In this document: piece after piece, positions 25,619 through 35,649 of the stretch | How the letters are laid out: each line of letters opens with the position of its first letter | Position numbering within the stretch: position 1 is the stretch's first letter | NCBI RefSeq assembly: GCF_025215095.1 | Contig: NZ_JALHAP010000081.1 | Span: 1 to 64,000, forward strand | Reading direction: 5' to 3' | Source: Dryocola boscaweniae | GTDB lineage: Bacteria > Pseudomonadota > Gammaproteobacteria > Enterobacterales > Enterobacteriaceae | DNA: 64,000 bases | Notes under the pieces: model-generated | What the model was told of the DNA's origin: nothing | Database searches by the model: none | What the model saw: the letters and a program-made list of their open reading frames with translations, nothing else | Position numbers and translations under genes: made by a program

Positions 25619-26763
25619 AATGCCTCCAGATAAAGCTCGCGTACCTCTTCACGGGTTGCGGTGCGAGGATTACACGGCGCGCAGGGGTCGGCGAGGGCTT
25701 TGTCCAGCCAGCCTTCAATGTCCGAGGTTTTCACGCCAAGCTGGCTGAAGCCAGACGGAATGCCGACGCGGGTTGATAACGCGCGGATCGCTTCGATCGC
25801 CTTCAGGCTTGCCTGATCTTCGCTCATGCCCTGTACGTTCACGCCCATCGCCACGGCGACTTTTGCAAAACGCGCCACGGCCTGCGGGCGGTTAAAGGCT
25901 TCGATAATCGGCAGCAGGATGGCATTGCACACGCCGTGCGGCAGATTGTGCGTTGCCCCCGGCTGGTGCGCCAGGGCGTGAACCAGGCCAAGCCCCGCGC
26001 TGTTAAACGCCATGCCGGCCAGATATTGCCCGTAAGCCATCATTTCGCGTGCTTCCAGATTTTGTCCGTCATCGACGGCTTTTGGCAGCCACTGGCTAAT
26101 CAGGCGGATAGCTTCCAGCGCGTTGGCGTCGGTCAGCGGATGCGCGCCTACGGAAACGTAGGCTTCGATGGCGTGGGTCAGCGCATCCATGCCGGTAGCC
26201 GCGGTGACGCCAGCCGGGATGCCGAGCATGACGCTCGCATCATCAACGGCGATGTCCGGGATGATGTTTGAATCGATAATGACTTCTTTGACCTGGCGCT
26301 GTGAGTCGATAATTACGGCGTTGCTGGTCATTTCCGCCGCGGTGCCCGCCGTGGTGTTAATCGCCACCAGCGGAACGCCCGCGTTTACGACTTTGCCCAC
26401 GCCGGAATAGGCGGTTGAAGGGCCGGGGTTTGCGGTAAGGATTTTAACCGCTTTAGCGGTGTCAATCGGGCTGCCGCCGCCGAAGGCGATGATGTAGTCG
26501 CATTCTGCCGCCTGGTACGCGGCAAATCCTTTCTGCACCAGCTCCTCGGTCGGGTTCGGGAAGACTTCATCAAACAGTTCATACGACAGCAGGTTTGCGT
26601 CCAGAGCGGCAAAGAGGCTGTCCAGCAGACCCATCTTTACCAACTGTCCGTCGGTGACGACCAGCGCTTTGCCCCAGTTTTTTCCGGCAATCAGCTTAAC
26701 CATATCGCCGATTGCTCCCGCGCCGTGAAGGCTGATTTTGGGTAAGGCCAACATAAAGCTCAT
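25615..26763 (-). CDS. Iron-containing alcohol dehydrogenase, likely lactaldehyde reductase
   Basis: A 382-residue group III (iron-dependent) alcohol dehydrogenase. It has the NAD-binding [12 protein letters not shown] (about 93-104), [12 protein letters not shown], and the metal-binding [34 protein letters not shown] segments with their Asp/His ligands. The sequence looks closer to E. coli YiaY than to FucO. Coupled to rhaM and behind the rhamnose ABC genes, it most likely reduces L-lactaldehyde from the RhaD reaction to 1,2-propanediol. Substrate inferred from context. Confidence 0.85.
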   Translation of the reverse strand: MSFMLALPKISLHGAGAIGDMVKLIAGKNWGKALVVTDGQLVKMGLLDSLFAALDANLLSYELFDEVFPNPTEELVQKGFAAYQAAECDYIIAFGGGSPIDTAKAVKILTANPGPSTAYSGVGKVVNAGVPLVAINTTAGTAAEMTSNAVIIDSQRQVKEVIIDSNIIPDIAVDDASVMLGIPAGVTAATGMDALTHAIEAYVSVGAHPLTDANALEAIRLISQWLPKAVDDGQNLEAREMMAYGQYLAGMAFNSAGLGLVHALAHQPGATHNLPHGVCNAILLPIIEAFNRPQAVARFAKVAVAMGVNVQGMSEDQASLKAIEAIRALSTRVGIPSGFSQLGVKTSDIEGWLDKALADPCAPCNPRTATREEVRELYLEAL

Positions 26764-26824
26764 TGTGATTCTCCTTAATATTGCTGTTTCGAATTCTTAA
26801 TGCGCCCATTTTTCCGGAATGAGC

Positions 26825-26853
26825 GTAGGGCGGGTAAGCGTAACGCCACCCGC
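26825..26853. repeat. REP-like palindrome (copy C1)
   Basis: GTAGGGCGGGTAAGCGTAAC...CCACCCGCC form of the about 30-bp repeat, 11 bp from copy C2, between the dehydrogenase gene and rhaQ. Confidence 0.8.
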
Positions 26854-26859
26854 CAGATG

Positions 26860-27885
26860 TTATTGGTGGATAGCGCTGCGCTTATCCACCCTGCGTTGTA
26901 AGACTCGCCGCGTAATAATCGGCAAAGAAATCACGGTGATAAGCATCAGGCCAACGATAATCGACATCACGATGCCCGGCACATTCAGCAGGCTCAGGCC
27001 AAACGTCACCAGCCCCATCAGGAACGCGGCGATAATCACGCCGGTCATGCTGCCGGAACCGCCAAGAATATTGACGCCGCCCAGCACCGCCATGGTGACC
27101 ACGCTTAGCTCCCAGCCCATCGCAATCGTCGGACGCGTGCTGCCTAAGCGCGACGTCAGCAGCACCGCCGCAAGCCCGGCCATAACGCCGACTAACACAA
27201 ACAGGATCATGTTGTGGCGCTTAACGTTGATGCCGGAATACCATGCGCCGGTCGGGTTGTTGCCGATGGCATAGGTGCGGCGACCAAAGTTGGTTTTGTG
27301 CAGCAGGAAAGCGAATACGCCAGCCAGCACGATAAATAGCGCAAACTCGAACGACAGCGCGCCCCACACGTAGCCCTGGCCGAACCACGCAAAGCTCTCC
27401 GGCCAGGTATTGAGCGCCTGGTCGCCCAGCAGGATGTAGGTGATGCCGCGATACAGGCTCATGGTGCCAATGGTGATGACGATGGATGAGAGGTTAAAGC
27501 GCGTTACCAGCCAGCCGTTGAACAATCCGCACAGCAGCCCCACGCCAAGCCCCACGCAAACCAGCAGCGGAGTATCGATGCCAGCTTGCGCGCAGAACCC
27601 CATTACCGTAGAGCTGAGCGCGATGGTCGAGGCGACGGACAGGTCGATTTCCCGGGCGATAATCAGCATCGCCATCGGCAGCACGATGATCGCTTTTTCG
27701 GTGAAGTTGAACGTGGCGTCCGACAGGTTCCAGATATTCAGGAAATAGGGCGAAGCCAGCGCGTTGGCGACAAATACCGCAAGCGTTACCGCGAGCAGGA
27801 AACTTTCCCAGCACAGCAGGCGCTTAAACAGCGGCTCCGGTTGAGCCGCAGGAACCCTTTGTTCAGAGATCAGCGTCTTATTCAT
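26860..27885 (-). CDS. rhaQ: Rhamnose ABC importer permease RhaQ
   Basis: A 341-residue RbsC-like permease with about eight to ten membrane helices. MLIIAREIDLSVASTIALSS is the family's EIDLSVGS signature, and VTMAVLGGVNILGGSGSMTGVIIAAFLMG is the C-terminal core. It pairs with RhaP in the membrane. The last residues (VDKRSAIHQ) are encoded by a REP-like palindrome (26865-26894), so the natural C-terminus seems to have been replaced or extended by the repeat. Overlaps rhaP by 4 bases. Named after the Rhizobium rhaSTPQ importer. Confidence 0.85.
   Translation of the reverse strand: MNKTLISEQRVPAAQPEPLFKRLLCWESFLLAVTLAVFVANALASPYFLNIWNLSDATFNFTEKAIIVLPMAMLIIAREIDLSVASTIALSSTVMGFCAQAGIDTPLLVCVGLGVGLLCGLFNGWLVTRFNLSSIVITIGTMSLYRGITYILLGDQALNTWPESFAWFGQGYVWGALSFEFALFIVLAGVFAFLLHKTNFGRRTYAIGNNPTGAWYSGINVKRHNMILFVLVGVMAGLAAVLLTSRLGSTRPTIAMGWELSVVTMAVLGGVNILGGSGSMTGVIIAAFLMGLVTFGLSLLNVPGIVMSIIVGLMLITVISLPIITRRVLQRRVDKRSAIHQ
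26865..26894. repeat. REP-like palindrome (copy C2) inside the rhaQ 3' end
   Basis: GGTGGATAGCGCTGCGCTTATCCACC form of the repeat; it overlaps the last codons and supplies the final nine residues and stop context of rhaQ. Confidence 0.8.
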
Positions 27886-28886
27886 GGTTTCACCGCCTCT
27901 TTCTGTTTAGAAAGCGCGGCATCGCGCAGGATTAGTCGCCCTTTACGTTTATTGCCGCGTTCGTTCAGCAGCACGGCAACCACAATGACCGCGCCGGAAA
28001 TAGCCATCTGCCAGAAAGGCGACACGCCGATCACCGGCAGCGCGTTGTTAATGACGCCGAGGAACAGCGCGCCCAGCAGGCAGCCCAGCACGCGGCCGAT
28101 GCCGCCCATAGTGCTTATTCCGCCAATGACGCACGCCGCGACGATTTGCAGTTCAAAACCGTTAGCAACGTCCACATACGCAACGGCAAAACGAGAAATC
28201 CACAGATAGCCGCAGAAACCTGCCAGCGCGCCGCTCAGGCTGAAGCTGATGAACTGCATTTTTCCGGCGTTGATGCCCGTGTAATACGCGGCCGTCGCGT
28301 TGCCGCCCGCGGTGTACATGGCGCGCCCGGTGCGGCTGTAAAGCAGGAAGTAGCCCACAAGCAGCAGGGCTGCAACGGCGCACCAGCTCAATAGCGGCAT
28401 GCCCAGCAGGGAAGTGCGCGGCAGCGCGAGGAAGTTACCGCTCATCTGGTGAGCGTTGATCCAGCCTCCCTTTGAGAGCAGAAAAATAATGCCGCGGTAG
28501 ATGCTCATGGTGCCGAGCGTCACCACGATCGCCGGAATACCCAGCTTCCACACCAGCAGCCCGTTAATCATGCCCATCAGCAGGCCAAGTAGGGTGGCGA
28601 TAATCAGCAGAAGAAAGACCGGAATTTCCGGATGATGGAAGTTCAGCAGCGCGACAATCATCCCGGTGAGCGCAAGGTTAGCCGCCATCGAAAGGTCGAT
28701 ACCTTTGGTCAGCAGCACCATCATCTGGCCGAGCGCCAGAATAATCAGAATGGAAGTATCGTTAAAAATCTCTACCAGATTGCCGGGCGCCAGGAACGAC
28801 GGCACACGGCTGCCGATAGCCAGCACCATCAGCAAAATCACCCCGGCGAGCAGGGCTTCACGGTGTTTAAGCAGTTTGCGCCACAT
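27882..28886 (-). CDS. rhaP: Rhamnose ABC importer permease RhaP
   Basis: A 334-residue RbsC-family permease with about eight to ten membrane helices. The TKGIDLSMAANLALTGMIVAL signature is near residue 63 and the core QIVAACVIGGISTMGGIGRVLGCLLG near 235. With RhaQ it forms the transmembrane channel. It overlaps both neighbours (rhaT by 1 base, rhaQ by 4), so the subunits are made together. Confidence 0.86.
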   Translation of the reverse strand: MWRKLLKHREALLAGVILLMVLAIGSRVPSFLAPGNLVEIFNDTSILIILALGQMMVLLTKGIDLSMAANLALTGMIVALLNFHHPEIPVFLLLIIATLLGLLMGMINGLLVWKLGIPAIVVTLGTMSIYRGIIFLLSKGGWINAHQMSGNFLALPRTSLLGMPLLSWCAVAALLLVGYFLLYSRTGRAMYTAGGNATAAYYTGINAGKMQFISFSLSGALAGFCGYLWISRFAVAYVDVANGFELQIVAACVIGGISTMGGIGRVLGCLLGALFLGVINNALPVIGVSPFWQMAISGAVIVVAVLLNERGNKRKGRLILRDAALSKQKEAVKP

Positions 28887-30397
28887 TATGCCGCCTCCTC
28901 GCTCGCGCCGCTGGCCGCGCTGACAATGGTCTCCGCCCTGGCCTCGCCGGCTTTGTATTCCGCCACCATCAGCCCTTCGTGCATGACGATAATTCTGTCC
29001 GCCATGCCCATCACCTCCGGCAGCTCCGACGACACCATAATCACTGCCAGCCCCTGGCCGACCAGCTCGGACATAAACTGATGCACCGCGGCTTTGGAGC
29101 CGATATCAATGCCTTTGGTCGGCTCATCGAGAATGATGACCTCAGGCTGCGTCGCCAGCCATTTGCCGATCACCACTTTCTGCTGATTACCGCCGGAAAG
29201 CGTTTCGACTTTCTGTCGCCAGCTAAACGCCTTCACCTGCAGGCGCTTTGCATATTCATCGGCGAGCGCCCATTCGCGGGATTCGTTAAGCACGCCGTTC
29301 GGATTAAGGCGGCTGAGCTGCGGCAGGCTGATGTTCTGGCTGATAGGCAATTCGATAATCGCCCCCTGTTTCTGTCGCTCTTCCGGCACGCAAACAATCC
29401 CGGCTTTGATGGCATCGGCGGGCTGGCTGAACTCGACGGTTTTGCCGTTTAAGCGAATCTCGCCCTTACCCGGGCGCGAGACGCCGGACAGCGCCTGCAT
29501 CAGTTCGGTTCGCCCGGCGCCGACCAGGCCGTAAAAACCGAGAATTTCCCCTTTGCGCAGGGTGAAATTGATATGAGCGAATTCCGTTGGATGGCAGAGA
29601 TCTTTCACTTCCAGCACGGTTTCGCCCGGCTCGCAGGCGGTTTTTGGATAAGCGTGGCTGATTTCACGCCCGACCATCATGGTCACCATGCGGTCTTCGG
29701 TAATGTCGCTGATTTGCCCGGAACCGATATAAACGCCGTCGCGCAGGACGGTGTAATGATCGGCAATCGCAAAGATTTCATCGAACTTATGAGAGATAAA
29801 CAGGATGGCTTTGCCTTCACGTTTCAGGCGTTCAACGATTTGATAAAACTCGACGTTTTCGTGCTGCGACAGCGCGGCGGTGGGCTCATCCAGAATCACC
29901 ACCTGGGCTTCAAAAGATAGCGCCCGGGCAATCGCAACCATATGGCGCTGGGCGATGCTCAGCGTTTTGAGCGTGGCGCGCGGGTCGATTTGCACTTCAA
30001 GGCGGGTCAGGATTTCCCGCGCCTGCTGGTGCATGGCGGGCCAGTCGAGCTTTTTGAACAGGCCGCGATACAGATAGTGGCCGACAAAAATGTTTTCGGT
30101 CACCGTGAGTTCGTCGAACAGCACGGTTTCCTGATGAATTGCCGTGATGCCGACTTTGTGCGCCGCTTCAGGATTGGGCAGCGTTATCGGGATCGCTTTA
30201 TAAAGCAGCTCGCCTTCTTCCGGCTGGTAAATGCCGGTCATGACTTTGACCAGCGTGGATTTGCCCGCCCCGTTTTCCCCAATCAGCGCCGTGACTTTGC
30301 CAGGCCAGAGGTCGAGGTGAACATTTTCAAGGGCGCGCACGCCCGGGAATATTTTGGTTATTCCCCTGAGTGACAGCAGTGGTGTGGAGGCAGTCAT
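28886..30397 (-). CDS. rhaT: Rhamnose ABC importer ATPase (two nucleotide-binding domains)
   Basis: A 503-residue RbsA/XylG-type ATPase with two ABC domains. The first has Walker A GENGAGKST (40-48) and the VVILDEPTAALS Walker B; the second has a degenerate Walker A (GLVGAGRTE) and an intact LSGGNQQK signature with VIILDEPTKGID, the usual asymmetry of sugar importers. I start at ATG 30397 (MTASTPLLSL) because GGGGA lies just before it and XylG-like proteins begin there; longer upstream frames run through a repeat. The symbol follows the Rhizobium importer and is not the symporter of the same name at 37487. Confidence 0.88.
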   Translation of the reverse strand: MTASTPLLSLRGITKIFPGVRALENVHLDLWPGKVTALIGENGAGKSTLVKVMTGIYQPEEGELLYKAIPITLPNPEAAHKVGITAIHQETVLFDELTVTENIFVGHYLYRGLFKKLDWPAMHQQAREILTRLEVQIDPRATLKTLSIAQRHMVAIARALSFEAQVVILDEPTAALSQHENVEFYQIVERLKREGKAILFISHKFDEIFAIADHYTVLRDGVYIGSGQISDITEDRMVTMMVGREISHAYPKTACEPGETVLEVKDLCHPTEFAHINFTLRKGEILGFYGLVGAGRTELMQALSGVSRPGKGEIRLNGKTVEFSQPADAIKAGIVCVPEERQKQGAIIELPISQNISLPQLSRLNPNGVLNESREWALADEYAKRLQVKAFSWRQKVETLSGGNQQKVVIGKWLATQPEVIILDEPTKGIDIGSKAAVHQFMSELVGQGLAVIMVSSELPEVMGMADRIIVMHEGLMVAEYKAGEARAETIVSAASGASEEAA

Positions 30398-30428
30398 CGT
30401 TAAATTCCCCATCCAGAATGCAAAAAGT

Positions 30429-30499
30429 GGTGGATGGCGCCTGCGCTTATCCACCCTACACTGGGCTCGTAGGGCGGGTAAGCGCAAACGCTCCCCGCC
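30429..30499. repeat. Two REP-like palindromes (copies D1, D2)
   Basis: D1 (30429-30460, GGTGGATGGCGCC...ATCCACCCTACA) and D2 (30469-30499, GTAGGGCGGGTAAGCGC...CCCGCC) in opposite orientation, separating the ATPase gene from the binding-protein gene. Such hairpins often protect the upstream message, here the abundant binding protein. Confidence 0.82.
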
Positions 30500-30508
30500 A
30501 CATTGCTA

Positions 30509-31501
30509 TCAGAAGATCTTCGAGAATTTATCGATATTGCTGGCGTCATAAACAAACGGCTCGGCCATTGCGCCACTGCCGTCGGCGTCCAGTTTCACCT
30601 TGCCTAATTTACCCATGCTGGCTTCGGTTTTGGTGGCGCTGCCTTTAACTAAATCATCGGCCAGGTAAGTTGCCGCGTAGCCCAGGTCGATAGGGTTCCA
30701 GATGGCGAAGCTTTTTGACGCGCCGGATTTAATAGCGCCCGCCATTTCAGACGGCAGGCCCAGACCGGTCACGTAAACCTGGCCGATTTTGCCCTGATCT
30801 TTAACCGCCTGAGCGGCGGCAACGATGCCCACGGAGGAGGGGGAAACAATAACTTTCAGATCGGGATAAGACTTCAGCAGGCCCACGGTTTCGCGGTAGC
30901 TTTTATCGGAAAGGTCATCCCCGTAAGCCACGGTTACCAGATTGACGGACGGGTACTTCGGCAGCACCTTTTTCATCTCGGCAATCCAGATGTTCTGGTT
31001 AGTGGAAGTCGGCGTTGCGCTCAGAACCGCTACGTCGCCTTTCTCAACGTTCATGGCTTTTAGCGCTTCGGCGGCCAGCTTGACGTTAGTTTCGCCAATC
31101 AGTGCGTTATTGGACGGATTAAGGTGGATCTGACGGCCATCTTTGGCGACGCCGGAATCCCAGGAGACGACCTTAATGCCGCGCTGCATGGCTTTTTTGA
31201 GCACGGGCACCACGGCGTCCGGGTCGTTGGCGGAGATAGCGATAGCATCCACGCCTTGGGCAATCAGGCCGTTAAGCACTTCAATCTGCGCTTCGGCGGT
31301 GGTGGTGGTCGGGCCGGTATAGATGACTTTGACATCTCCCAGCTCTTTGGCGGCTTCCTGAGCCCCCACGTTTGCTGCTTCAAAGAAACCATTGCCGAGG
31401 GATTTCGCCACCAGGGCGATTTTCACTTCGGCAAGAGCAGAGCTGGATAAACTCAGCGCGGCAACGGTGAGCGTACAACCTAATATTGCTTTAATTTTCA
31501 T
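30509..31501 (-). CDS. rhaS: Rhamnose ABC importer periplasmic binding protein
   Basis: A 330-residue periplasmic binding protein of the RbsB/peripla_BP_4 family with a signal peptide (1 to about 24, ending SALA/E). Landmarks are VKIALVAKSLGNGFFEAANVGAQEAAKEL, the ISANDPDAVVPVLKKAM strand-helix and VSWDSGVAKDGRQIHLNPSNNALIG. This is the family annotated as rhamnose binding protein (Rhizobium RhaS, autoinducer-2 LsrB relatives). First gene of the importer operon (binding protein, ATPase, RhaP, RhaQ, dehydrogenase, RhaM). Not to be confused with the AraC-type activator RhaS at 35650. Confidence 0.86.
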   Translation of the reverse strand: MKIKAILGCTLTVAALSLSSSALAEVKIALVAKSLGNGFFEAANVGAQEAAKELGDVKVIYTGPTTTTAEAQIEVLNGLIAQGVDAIAISANDPDAVVPVLKKAMQRGIKVVSWDSGVAKDGRQIHLNPSNNALIGETNVKLAAEALKAMNVEKGDVAVLSATPTSTNQNIWIAEMKKVLPKYPSVNLVTVAYGDDLSDKSYRETVGLLKSYPDLKVIVSPSSVGIVAAAQAVKDQGKIGQVYVTGLGLPSEMAGAIKSGASKSFAIWNPIDLGYAATYLADDLVKGSATKTEASMGKLGKVKLDADGSGAMAEPFVYDASNIDKFSKIF

Positions 31502-31565
31502 TGCTTGTACTCCGCATGTAGGGTCAGTTTGCAGGTGTTTTTTATTGTTATTAACGGTACTTTTT

Positions 31566-31674
31566 GTCGGATGACGCTGCGCTTATCCGACCTACAAAGA
31601 AAATGTAGGGTGAATAAGCGCAGCGTCATTCGTCGTTCAGTTTTGTAGGGTGGATAAGCGAAGCGCCATCCACC
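31566..31674. repeat. Three REP-like palindromes (copies E1-E3)
   Basis: E1 31566-31595, E2 31605-31634 and E3 31645-31674, each about 30 bp with arms such as GTCGGAT/ATCCGAC and GGTGGAT/ATCCACC and spacers of about 10 bp. They fill the gap between rhaD and the importer operon. Confidence 0.82.
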
Positions 31675-31683
31675 GTTACAGAG

Positions 31684-32508
31684 TTACAGCTCTAATGCGC
31701 TGGCTAATGGGGTGACGCCAAAACGTTTGCCAAGCGCGATAAGCTCATCGCGGCTGATGGTCTGCTTCATGCCGCCCATCGAGATGACTTTGACCAGCAC
31801 TTCCGCAGACTTTTCGGCGGTATCGATAAGGCCAAAGGCTTCGTCGAGCGTCGGGCCGCTGCCGAATACGCCGTGGAACGGCCACAGCACAAGCGAGTGT
31901 TTTTGCATTTCGCCTGCGGTCGCTGTTCCAATTTCATCGGTGCCCGGCACCATCCAGGGCAGGATGCCCACGCCGTCCGGGAACACGACCAGACACTCGG
32001 TGCTGCCTTCCCACAGCTTGCGTGTGATGATGTCGGTATCGTTTTCCAGCACGTAAGTCAGGGCAATCAGATTGGTGGCGTGACAGTGCATAATTACGCG
32101 ATCGCGACCGTCGGTCACTTTCATACGCACACAATGTGACTGGAAGTGCGATGCAAGTTCAGAAGTCGGCACCGCTTCGTTTTCCAGTCCCCACAAAATG
32201 TGGTAGCCCATGCCGCGGCTGTCCACTTTTACCACGCCAATATTTGCGGCCGGATCGAGCTGAACGTTGCGGAAGAATTTGCCGGAACCGGTGACGATAA
32301 ACGGCGTATTGGCGAGATCGGGCATCTGCTGGCTTAGCGTGATATAGCGCGGCTCGGCGTGGAAATCAGCCTGGAAAGGCGCGATGTCGGCTTCGCTCAG
32401 ACGCATGGTGATGTTGCCGCCGTTGCGTTCGTCCCAGCCTTTCAGCCAGGCGTCGCTGGTCGCTTTGATCATGCCTTCGACAAACCAGGCGTTAAGGATG
32501 TTCTGCAT
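31684..32508 (-). CDS. rhaD: Rhamnulose-1-phosphate aldolase
   Basis: A 274-residue zinc-dependent class II aldolase splitting L-rhamnulose 1-phosphate into dihydroxyacetone phosphate and L-lactaldehyde. [14 protein letters not shown] holds the phosphate site, [13 protein letters not shown] the HxH zinc ligands, and [21 protein letters not shown] the third His. Same length as E. coli RhaD. Last gene of rhaBAD; a cluster of repeats separates it from rhaA and from the importer genes. Confidence 0.97.
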   Translation of the reverse strand: MQNILNAWFVEGMIKATSDAWLKGWDERNGGNITMRLSEADIAPFQADFHAEPRYITLSQQMPDLANTPFIVTGSGKFFRNVQLDPAANIGVVKVDSRGMGYHILWGLENEAVPTSELASHFQSHCVRMKVTDGRDRVIMHCHATNLIALTYVLENDTDIITRKLWEGSTECLVVFPDGVGILPWMVPGTDEIGTATAGEMQKHSLVLWPFHGVFGSGPTLDEAFGLIDTAEKSAEVLVKVISMGGMKQTISRDELIALGKRFGVTPLASALEL

Positions 32509-32534
32509 AGTTTTGTGTTTCCTGTTTTTTATCT

Positions 32535-32610
32535 GGCGGATGGCGCTACCGCTTATCCGCCCTACGTTTGTAAGGTATTTGTAGGGTGGATAAGCGAAGC
32601 GTCATCCACC
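32535..32610. repeat. Two REP-like palindromes (copies F1, F2) between rhaA and rhaD
   Basis: F1 32535-32565 (GGCGGATGGCGC...ATCCGCCCTAC) and F2 32581-32610 (GTAGGGTGGATAAGCGAAGCG...ATCCACC), inverted with respect to each other. They occupy most of the rhaA-rhaD spacer and could tune relative expression. Confidence 0.82.
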
Positions 32611-32619
32611 GGTAATCAA

Positions 32620-33879
32620 CTAGCCGCGCTTAACCAGCACGTCTTTCTCGTAGCCGCGCACGTTATCCAGCCATTGCGCATCGGCCGGGACATCGTTGCG
32701 CTGGCAGTACATTTCCCAGACGGCCTGCCACGGCAGGGATTTCTGCTCTTCGAGCAGCGCCAGACGACCGGTGTAATCGCCTTCGTTTTCAAGCTTGCGC
32801 AGGGTTTCTGTTGGCTCCAGCAGGGCGCGCAGCAGCGCTTTCTTCATGTTGCGGGTGCCGATAACCCATGCCGCGATGCGGTTAATGGACGCGTCAAAGA
32901 AGTCGAGACCGATGTGCACGCGGTCGAACAAATCGTGGCGGATGATTTCGCTGGCGATCGCCTGGGTTTCATCGTCCAGCAGCACCACGTGGTCGCTGTC
33001 CCAGCGCACCGGGCGGCTGACGTGCAGCAGCAGGCGCGGCACGTAGAGCATGGCGCTGGAGATTTTGTCGGAGATGACTTCGGTCGGGTGGAAATGGCCC
33101 GCATCCAGGCACAGCGCCGTCTGGCGGCTGGTGGCGTAGCCAAAATAGAATTCGTTAGAGCCCACGGTATAGCTTTCGGCACCGATGCCGAACAGTTTGC
33201 TTTCCACCGCGTCAATGTGGTGAGCCGGGTTCAGCTTCTCGCTCATGACTTCGTCTAGCGCATTCAGCAGGCGCTGGCGCGGGGCCAGCCGGTCAACGGT
33301 GACATCTTTCATGCCATCCGGGATCCAGATATTCATCACCGAAGGCGTGCCGAGCTGCTCGCCAAAGTAGGCGGAAACTTTGCGGCTGGCCTTCACATGG
33401 TCAATCCAGAACTGGCGGGTTTTATCGTCCGCGTGGGAGAGAGTAAAACCGTCTTCGCTTAGCGGATGCGAGAAGCAAGATGGATTGAAATCCAGGCCCA
33501 GGCCGTTTGCTTTTGCCCATTCGACCCAGTTTTTGAAGTGTTCCGGCTTGATTTGGTCGCGGGAAACCGGCGTAGCGGACTCAAGATAAATAGCGTGCAG
33601 ATTCAGGCGCTTTGGCCCCGGAATCAGGCTTAACGCCTGCTCAAGGTCGGCGCGGAGTTCGGCTGCGTTGCGCGCTTTGCCCGGATAGTTGCCGGTCGCC
33701 TGGATGCCGCCGCTCAGCGCGCCTTCCGGGTTTTCAAAGCCGGCAACGTCGTCGCCCTGCCAGCAGTGCATAGAAACCGGCAGACGGTCCAGTTGACGCA
33801 GCGCGGTTTCTGCATCAACGCCGACGGCAGCAAAGCGCTGCTTAGCCAGTTCCCAGGCTTGAATGATAGAGGTGGTCAT
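32620..33879 (-). CDS. rhaA: L-rhamnose isomerase
   Basis: A 419-residue isomerase converting L-rhamnose to L-rhamnulose, a (beta/alpha)8 barrel with two metal ions. Conserved blocks include [44 protein letters not shown] with metal-binding Asp/His, and [22 protein letters not shown] 33879 overlaps the rhaB TGA (ATGA) and has AGGAG upstream, giving the E. coli length exactly. Confidence 0.98.
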   Translation of the reverse strand: MTTSIIQAWELAKQRFAAVGVDAETALRQLDRLPVSMHCWQGDDVAGFENPEGALSGGIQATGNYPGKARNAAELRADLEQALSLIPGPKRLNLHAIYLESATPVSRDQIKPEHFKNWVEWAKANGLGLDFNPSCFSHPLSEDGFTLSHADDKTRQFWIDHVKASRKVSAYFGEQLGTPSVMNIWIPDGMKDVTVDRLAPRQRLLNALDEVMSEKLNPAHHIDAVESKLFGIGAESYTVGSNEFYFGYATSRQTALCLDAGHFHPTEVISDKISSAMLYVPRLLLHVSRPVRWDSDHVVLLDDETQAIASEIIRHDLFDRVHIGLDFFDASINRIAAWVIGTRNMKKALLRALLEPTETLRKLENEGDYTGRLALLEEQKSLPWQAVWEMYCQRNDVPADAQWLDNVRGYEKDVLVKRG

Positions 33880-35348
33880 GCGCAAAACTCCTTACAGGTT
33901 TGACGGTTATGCGGAAACTGCGCCACGTAGCGGGCAATTTCGCTGTCTGTTTGAGGGGAAAAAGATTTGAGTTGATAGCTGGCGGCGACGATTGTCCGGA
34001 AGTCGTCAACGTCGGTGATTTCATCCAGCGCCATTAGCTGGCAGCCGATATTTCCGAGCGTGGAGGCTTCCACCGGCCCGGCTAATACCGGTACGCCGCA
34101 GGCGTCGGCGCAAAGCTGGTTCAGCAGTTCGTTCTGGCTGCCGCCGCCTACGATATGCAGGCAGCTAACAGGGCGGCCGCGTAGCTCGGCCAGCTCCTGA
34201 AGAATTTGCGCATAAAGCAGCGCCAGGCTGTCGAAGATACAGCGCGCTAGCTCGCTGTCCGTCAGCGGAACAGGCTGCTGGCTTTCCCGGCAGGCGGCCT
34301 GAATTTCGCGGCTCATGCTTTCCGGGTTAATAAAGCGATCGTCGTTAGGATTGATGACAAATTTGCAGGCGGGAATTTGTCTGGCGCGGGCAATCAAATC
34401 CGACAGATCGGTAATCGCCAGTTCTTTTGTGACGCGTTGCAGCAGCCACAGCCCCATAATATTTTTTAGTACCCGGTAGCGGCCTTCCGCCCCGCCTTCG
34501 TTAGTGATGTTGGCGGCCAGCGCTTTGCGCGTCGCATAGGGCGTTTTGCTTTCAAAGCCCATTAAAGACCAGGTGCCAGATGAGAGGTAAGCAGCCTCTT
34601 TATCTTTCAGCGGCGCGCCTAATACCGCACTTGCGGTATCGTGAGTCGCGACGGAAACGACCGGGATTTTGTTGCCTTCCCGGCAAATCCACTGGCCGAT
34701 AACGTTGCCCGGATGCGTTGGTGTGCCAAACCATTTGCGCGGCACGCCGGCCCAACCAAGCAGCGTTTCATCCCAGCTATCGCTATTGATGTTGATCAGT
34801 TGCGTGGTGGTAGCGTTGGTATATTCCCAGTTCAGCGCGCCGGTTAAGCGGTAACAGAAATAGTCCGGGATCAGCAGCGCATGTTCGACTTTATCCAGCA
34901 CTCCTGGCTGCTGTTCGCTGAGCGCGCGCAACTGGTAAAGCGTATTGAAAGGCAGGAACTGAATGCCGGTGCGGCGATAAATTTCTTCCCGGCCTAACTC
35001 GCCGAGGGCGTTTTCCATTACGCCATCGGTGCGGTTATCCCGATAGGACACGGGCAGGCCGACGCGCTTACCGTCGCGGTCAAGCAGCACAAAATCCACA
35101 CCCCAGGTATCAATGCCGATGCTGTCGATAACGATGCCTTCATCGCAGGTTTTTTGCAGGCCGGTGCGGATTTCCTGCTCCAGCGCGTCCAGATCCCAGG
35201 TGGCGAAACCATCCGTTCGCTGCAGGCAGTTGACGAAGCGGTGAATTTCACGCAGGCAGATACTGCGGGTATCACGGTCAAAGCGCGCCAGCATGACGCG
35301 GCCGCTTGAAGCGCCCAGGTCAACTGCAACACTATGGCGAAGAGTCAT
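33876..35348 (-). CDS. rhaB: Rhamnulokinase
   Basis: A 490-residue FGGY-family kinase phosphorylating L-rhamnulose with ATP. It has [16 protein letters not shown] at the N-terminus (ATP phosphate 1 loop), [14 protein letters not shown] with the catalytic-site region, [12 protein letters not shown] [13 protein letters not shown], and [18 protein letters not shown]. First gene of rhaBAD, divergent from rhaS; operator and CRP sites lie upstream. Confidence 0.98.
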   Translation of the reverse strand: MTLRHSVAVDLGASSGRVMLARFDRDTRSICLREIHRFVNCLQRTDGFATWDLDALEQEIRTGLQKTCDEGIVIDSIGIDTWGVDFVLLDRDGKRVGLPVSYRDNRTDGVMENALGELGREEIYRRTGIQFLPFNTLYQLRALSEQQPGVLDKVEHALLIPDYFCYRLTGALNWEYTNATTTQLININSDSWDETLLGWAGVPRKWFGTPTHPGNVIGQWICREGNKIPVVSVATHDTASAVLGAPLKDKEAAYLSSGTWSLMGFESKTPYATRKALAANITNEGGAEGRYRVLKNIMGLWLLQRVTKELAITDLSDLIARARQIPACKFVINPNDDRFINPESMSREIQAACRESQQPVPLTDSELARCIFDSLALLYAQILQELAELRGRPVSCLHIVGGGSQNELLNQLCADACGVPVLAGPVEASTLGNIGCQLMALDEITDVDDFRTIVAASYQLKSFSPQTDSEIARYVAQFPHNRQTCKEFCA

Positions 35349-35404
35349 TGTCAGGGTCCTTACGAATTAATTGACCCTACTTTAAAAACGAATGCCCGCG
35401 CTCA

Positions 35405-35454
35405 CCTTCTTGTTACTGACAGGCGCAATGCCGCTTTGGCAAAGAAGCAAAGAT
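35405..35454 (-). promoter_or_regulatory. RhaS-binding inverted repeat of the rhaBAD promoter
   Basis: Two 17-bp half-sites read on the minus strand: ATCTTTGCTTCTTTGCC (35438-35454) and TGTCAGTAACAAGAAGG (35405-35421), separated by exactly 16 bp. They match the E. coli rhaBAD half-sites (ATCTTTCCCTGGTTGCC and TGTCAGTAACGAGAAGG as I recall). The activator RhaS with rhamnose binds there next to the -35 region. Confidence 0.88.
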
Positions 35455-35455
35455 G

Positions 35456-35477
35456 AACGTGAGTGATATCACAAATT
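35456..35477. promoter_or_regulatory. CRP site between rhaB and rhaS
   Basis: AACGTGAGTGATATCACAAATT has TGA-N6-TCA in the CRP consensus frame and lies directly upstream of the RhaS sites, where E. coli CRP activates rhaBAD with RhaS. Confidence 0.85.
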
Positions 35478-35649
35478 CGTTTTTACATCTGTCGCATGCG
35501 GCCTGTGACGCTTCCCGCATTTCCGAATAATTCCCGCGATTTCTTAAAAAACGAACCGTTTTTAACGGTTTTCACGTCAAAAATTTAAGGTGCAGATGAG
35601 AATCGTTATCTACTATCAGGCAACTGTTCAAAAGGTGGTGGGTGCGAGA

